Source: Propionibacteriaceae bacterium UBA6238 (lineage in GTDB: Bacteria; Actinomycetota; Actinomycetes; Propionibacteriales; Propionibacteriaceae). From it: a stretch of DNA of 15,359 nt. Below the pieces are notes generated by a model. The model worked only from the letters and a program-made list of their open reading frames with translations. It did no database searches and had not been told where the DNA came from. Location: contig DJWE01000045.1 in the NCBI GenBank assembly GCA_002441465.1, forward strand, positions 1-15,359, written 5' to 3'. Shown here piece by piece: positions 13,970-15,359 of the stretch (the stretch's first letter is position 1; each line of letters opens with the position of its first letter). The translations under genes and the position numbers were made by a program.

Positions 13970-15358
13970 GTCAAGTCCCGGCTAGTGGTGTAGCGGGGTT
14001 CCTTCGTTAGGCGGTGAGGGCTAGGGGCTCGGTCACCTCCTCGGTGGGGACGGGTGTGAGGCGGCAGCGGGTGAGGATGTCGAGTCCGAGGTAGCGGCGT
14101 CCTTCGGCCCATTCGTCGGTTTGCTCGGCCAGGACGGCTCCGACGAGGCGGATGATTGCGTCGCGGTTGGGGAAGATCCCGACGGCGTCGGTGCGCCGCC
14201 GGATCTCCTTGTTGAGGCGTTCGGCGGGGTTGTTGGACCAGATCTGGGTCCAGACGTCGCGCGGGAAGCTGGTGAACGCCAACACGTCGGCGCGGGCCGC
14301 GTCGAGGTGTTCGGCGACGGCGGGGAGTTTGTCGCTCGTGTAGTCCAGGAGCCGGTCGAACTGGGCCTCGACGGAGGCTGCGTCGGGTTGGTCGTAGACC
14401 GAGTGGAGCATCGCTTTGACCGCGGGCCACATCGTCTTCGGGGTGACCGACATGAGGTTGGCTGCGTAGTGGGTTCTGCAGCGTTGCCAGATGGCGCCGG
14501 GCAGGTTCGCCGCGATCGCTTCGATCAAACCAGGGTGGGCGTCGCTGGTGACGAGCCTCACCCCGCCTAGGCCGCGGGCGACCAGGTCGGCGAAGAACGT
14601 GTTCCAGGCTGTCTTGGTCTCGGAGGTGGCGACCTGCAGGCCGAGGACCTCGCGGTGGCCGTCGCCGTTGACGCCGGTGGCCACCAGCACGACGGCGTTG
14701 ATCACCCGGCCGCCTTCGCGGACCTTCATGGTGAGCGCGTCGGCGGCGACGAACGTGAACGGGCCGGCGTCTGCGAGGGGACGGTGGCGGAACTCGTTGA
14801 CGTGCTGGTCGAGCTCGGCGGCCATCCGGGAGACCTGGGACTTCGAGAGTCCGTCGATGCCCAGGGTTTTGACGAGCTTGTCCATTCGGCGGGTGGACAC
14901 CCCGGCGAGGTAGCAGTCCGCGACCACGGTGATCAGGGCGGTCTCGGCTCGTTTGCGGCGCTCCAGGAGCCATTCGGGGAAGTAGGAGCCGGTGCGCAGT
15001 TTCGGGACGGCGACGTCGACGGTGCCGACGCGGGTGTCGAGGGGTCGGTGGCGGTAGCCGTTGCGTTGCGCGAGCCGGTCGGCCGAGGGCTGGCCCCATT
15101 CGGCTCCGCAGACCTGGTCGGCGTCAGCGGACAGGAGGGCGTTGATCAGGGTCTGCAGGAGGGTGCGCATCATGTCGGGCGAGGCCTGGGTGAGCAGGTT
15201 GCCCAGCACGTGGGCGGGGTCGACAATGTGTGGAGCGGTCATCGTGGTGATGTCCCTTTCGAGAGAGCTGTGAGAGGTGAACTCGAAGGATCCCACGGTG
15301 ACCGCGCCATCGTCTTCCGACTCGGCCACCGGGGCTACACCACTATGAGGGACTTAAC
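13970..15358 (-). mobile_element. IS256-family insertion sequence, IS1081-like
   Basis: Terminal inverted repeats match at 21 of 25 positions. The left end, 13970-13994, begins GTCAAGTCCC and ends TAGTGGTGTAGC. The right end, read on the minus strand from 15358, begins GTTAAGTCCC and ends TAGTGGTGTAGC at 15334. They enclose one transposase gene, giving an element of about 1389 bp, close to the size of IS1081. The expected 8-9 base target duplication cannot be checked, because only one base lies beyond the right end. Confidence 0.88.
14007..15242 (-). CDS. IS256-family transposase
   Basis: 411 residues from ATG 15242. An AAGGGA lies upstream, and homology to IS1081-type transposases begins at MTAPH; the open frame extends towards the terminal repeat but is not homologous. 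The DDE catalytic residues are probably Asp168 (FTFVAADALTMKVRE), Asp234 (LVTSDAHPGL) and Glu346 (NNPAERLNKEIRRRT). The C/H motif CRTHYAANL (255-263) and the family strings NGYRHR and KLRTGSYFPEWLLERRKRAE are intact. No stop or frameshift is seen, so the element is probably active or recently active. It catalyses cut-and-copy transposition of its own element. Confidence 0.95.
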   Translation of the reverse strand: MTAPHIVDPAHVLGNLLTQASPDMMRTLLQTLINALLSADADQVCGAEWGQPSADRLAQRNGYRHRPLDTRVGTVDVAVPKLRTGSYFPEWLLERRKRAETALITVVADCYLAGVSTRRMDKLVKTLGIDGLSKSQVSRMAAELDQHVNEFRHRPLADAGPFTFVAADALTMKVREGGRVINAVVLVATGVNGDGHREVLGLQVATSETKTAWNTFFADLVARGLGGVRLVTSDAHPGLIEAIAANLPGAIWQRCRTHYAANLMSVTPKTMWPAVKAMLHSVYDQPDAASVEAQFDRLLDYTSDKLPAVAEHLDAARADVLAFTSFPRDVWTQIWSNNPAERLNKEIRRRTDAVGIFPNRDAIIRLVGAVLAEQTDEWAEGRRYLGLDILTRCRLTPVPTEEVTEPLALTA

Positions 15359-15359
15359 T

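Noticed and set aside
13963..13985. tRNA-like T-arm (CGGGTCAAGTCCCG)
   Set aside because: Its T-loop is one base short, no acceptor, D or anticodon arms line up, and it overlaps the IS terminal repeat.
13888..15099. Minus-strand 403-codon open frame in the IS
   Set aside because: Arg/Pro-rich out-of-frame shadow of the transposase gene.
1..15359. CRISPR array or toxin-antitoxin pair
   Set aside because: No spaced direct repeats and no small paired ORFs with toxin or antitoxin motifs were seen on either strand.

Overview
The window is GC-rich DNA of an actinobacterium. Evidence for this: GC-dominated third codon positions, frequent GTG starts, ATGA/GTGA gene overlaps, a CmtR-type regulator whose cysteines fall at the same positions as in Mycobacterium tuberculosis CmtR, an actinobacterial VKOR/DsbA pair, and an IS256-family element close to mycobacterial IS1081. 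The genus cannot be fixed from the sequence. The mix of metal resistance, anti-restriction, plasmid-type replication and IS genes points to an accessory region (plasmid, integrative element or genomic island) rather than core chromosome.

Layout, left to right. (1) 1-1170: the C-terminal part of a large superfamily 2 helicase/restriction-type protein, open at the left edge. (2) 1201-~1445: the N-terminal remnant of a DUF262 (GmrSD-type) defence gene, broken by a small deletion and a frameshift. (3) 1460-7052: a compact mercury and cadmium/zinc-type resistance island. It holds divergent merR and merA around a MerR-type operator. Convergent to these is a tightly coupled operon cmtR > P1B ATPase > lspA > 27-codon ORF > cadD, in which every junction is a 4-base ATGA/GTGA overlap. 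(4) ~7175-7500: the frameshifted C-terminal remnant of a DUF262 gene, very probably the same gene that begins at 1201, so the metal island replaces the middle of a defence gene. (5) 7508-10439 (minus): ardC-like anti-restriction gene > prim-pol > DUF2637 membrane/HTH protein, coupled by GTGA overlaps. The DUF2637 protein carries a C-terminal tail that reads like the last ~50 residues of a cytosine-5 DNA methyltransferase. (6) 10659-13647 (minus): a disulfide-formation cluster of a small Cys-containing membrane protein, VKOR and a membrane-anchored DsbA-like protein, followed by an AraC regulator. (7) 13648-13969: a non-coding stretch with a 19-base perfect palindrome. (8) 13970-15358: a complete-looking IS256-family insertion sequence with matching terminal inverted repeats; it ends one base before the window does.

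How it fits together (inference). An ancestral restriction-like locus (helicase, DUF262, perhaps a cytosine methyltransferase converging on it) seems to have been dismantled. DUF262 was interrupted by the metal island, and the methyltransferase survives only as a tail fused to a mobile-element gene. The neighbouring ArdC/prim-pol module belongs to the transfer and replication functions of the element. The metal island detoxifies Hg(II) by reduction and exports or sequesters divalent soft metals. The VKOR/DsbA set would form disulfides in exported proteins.
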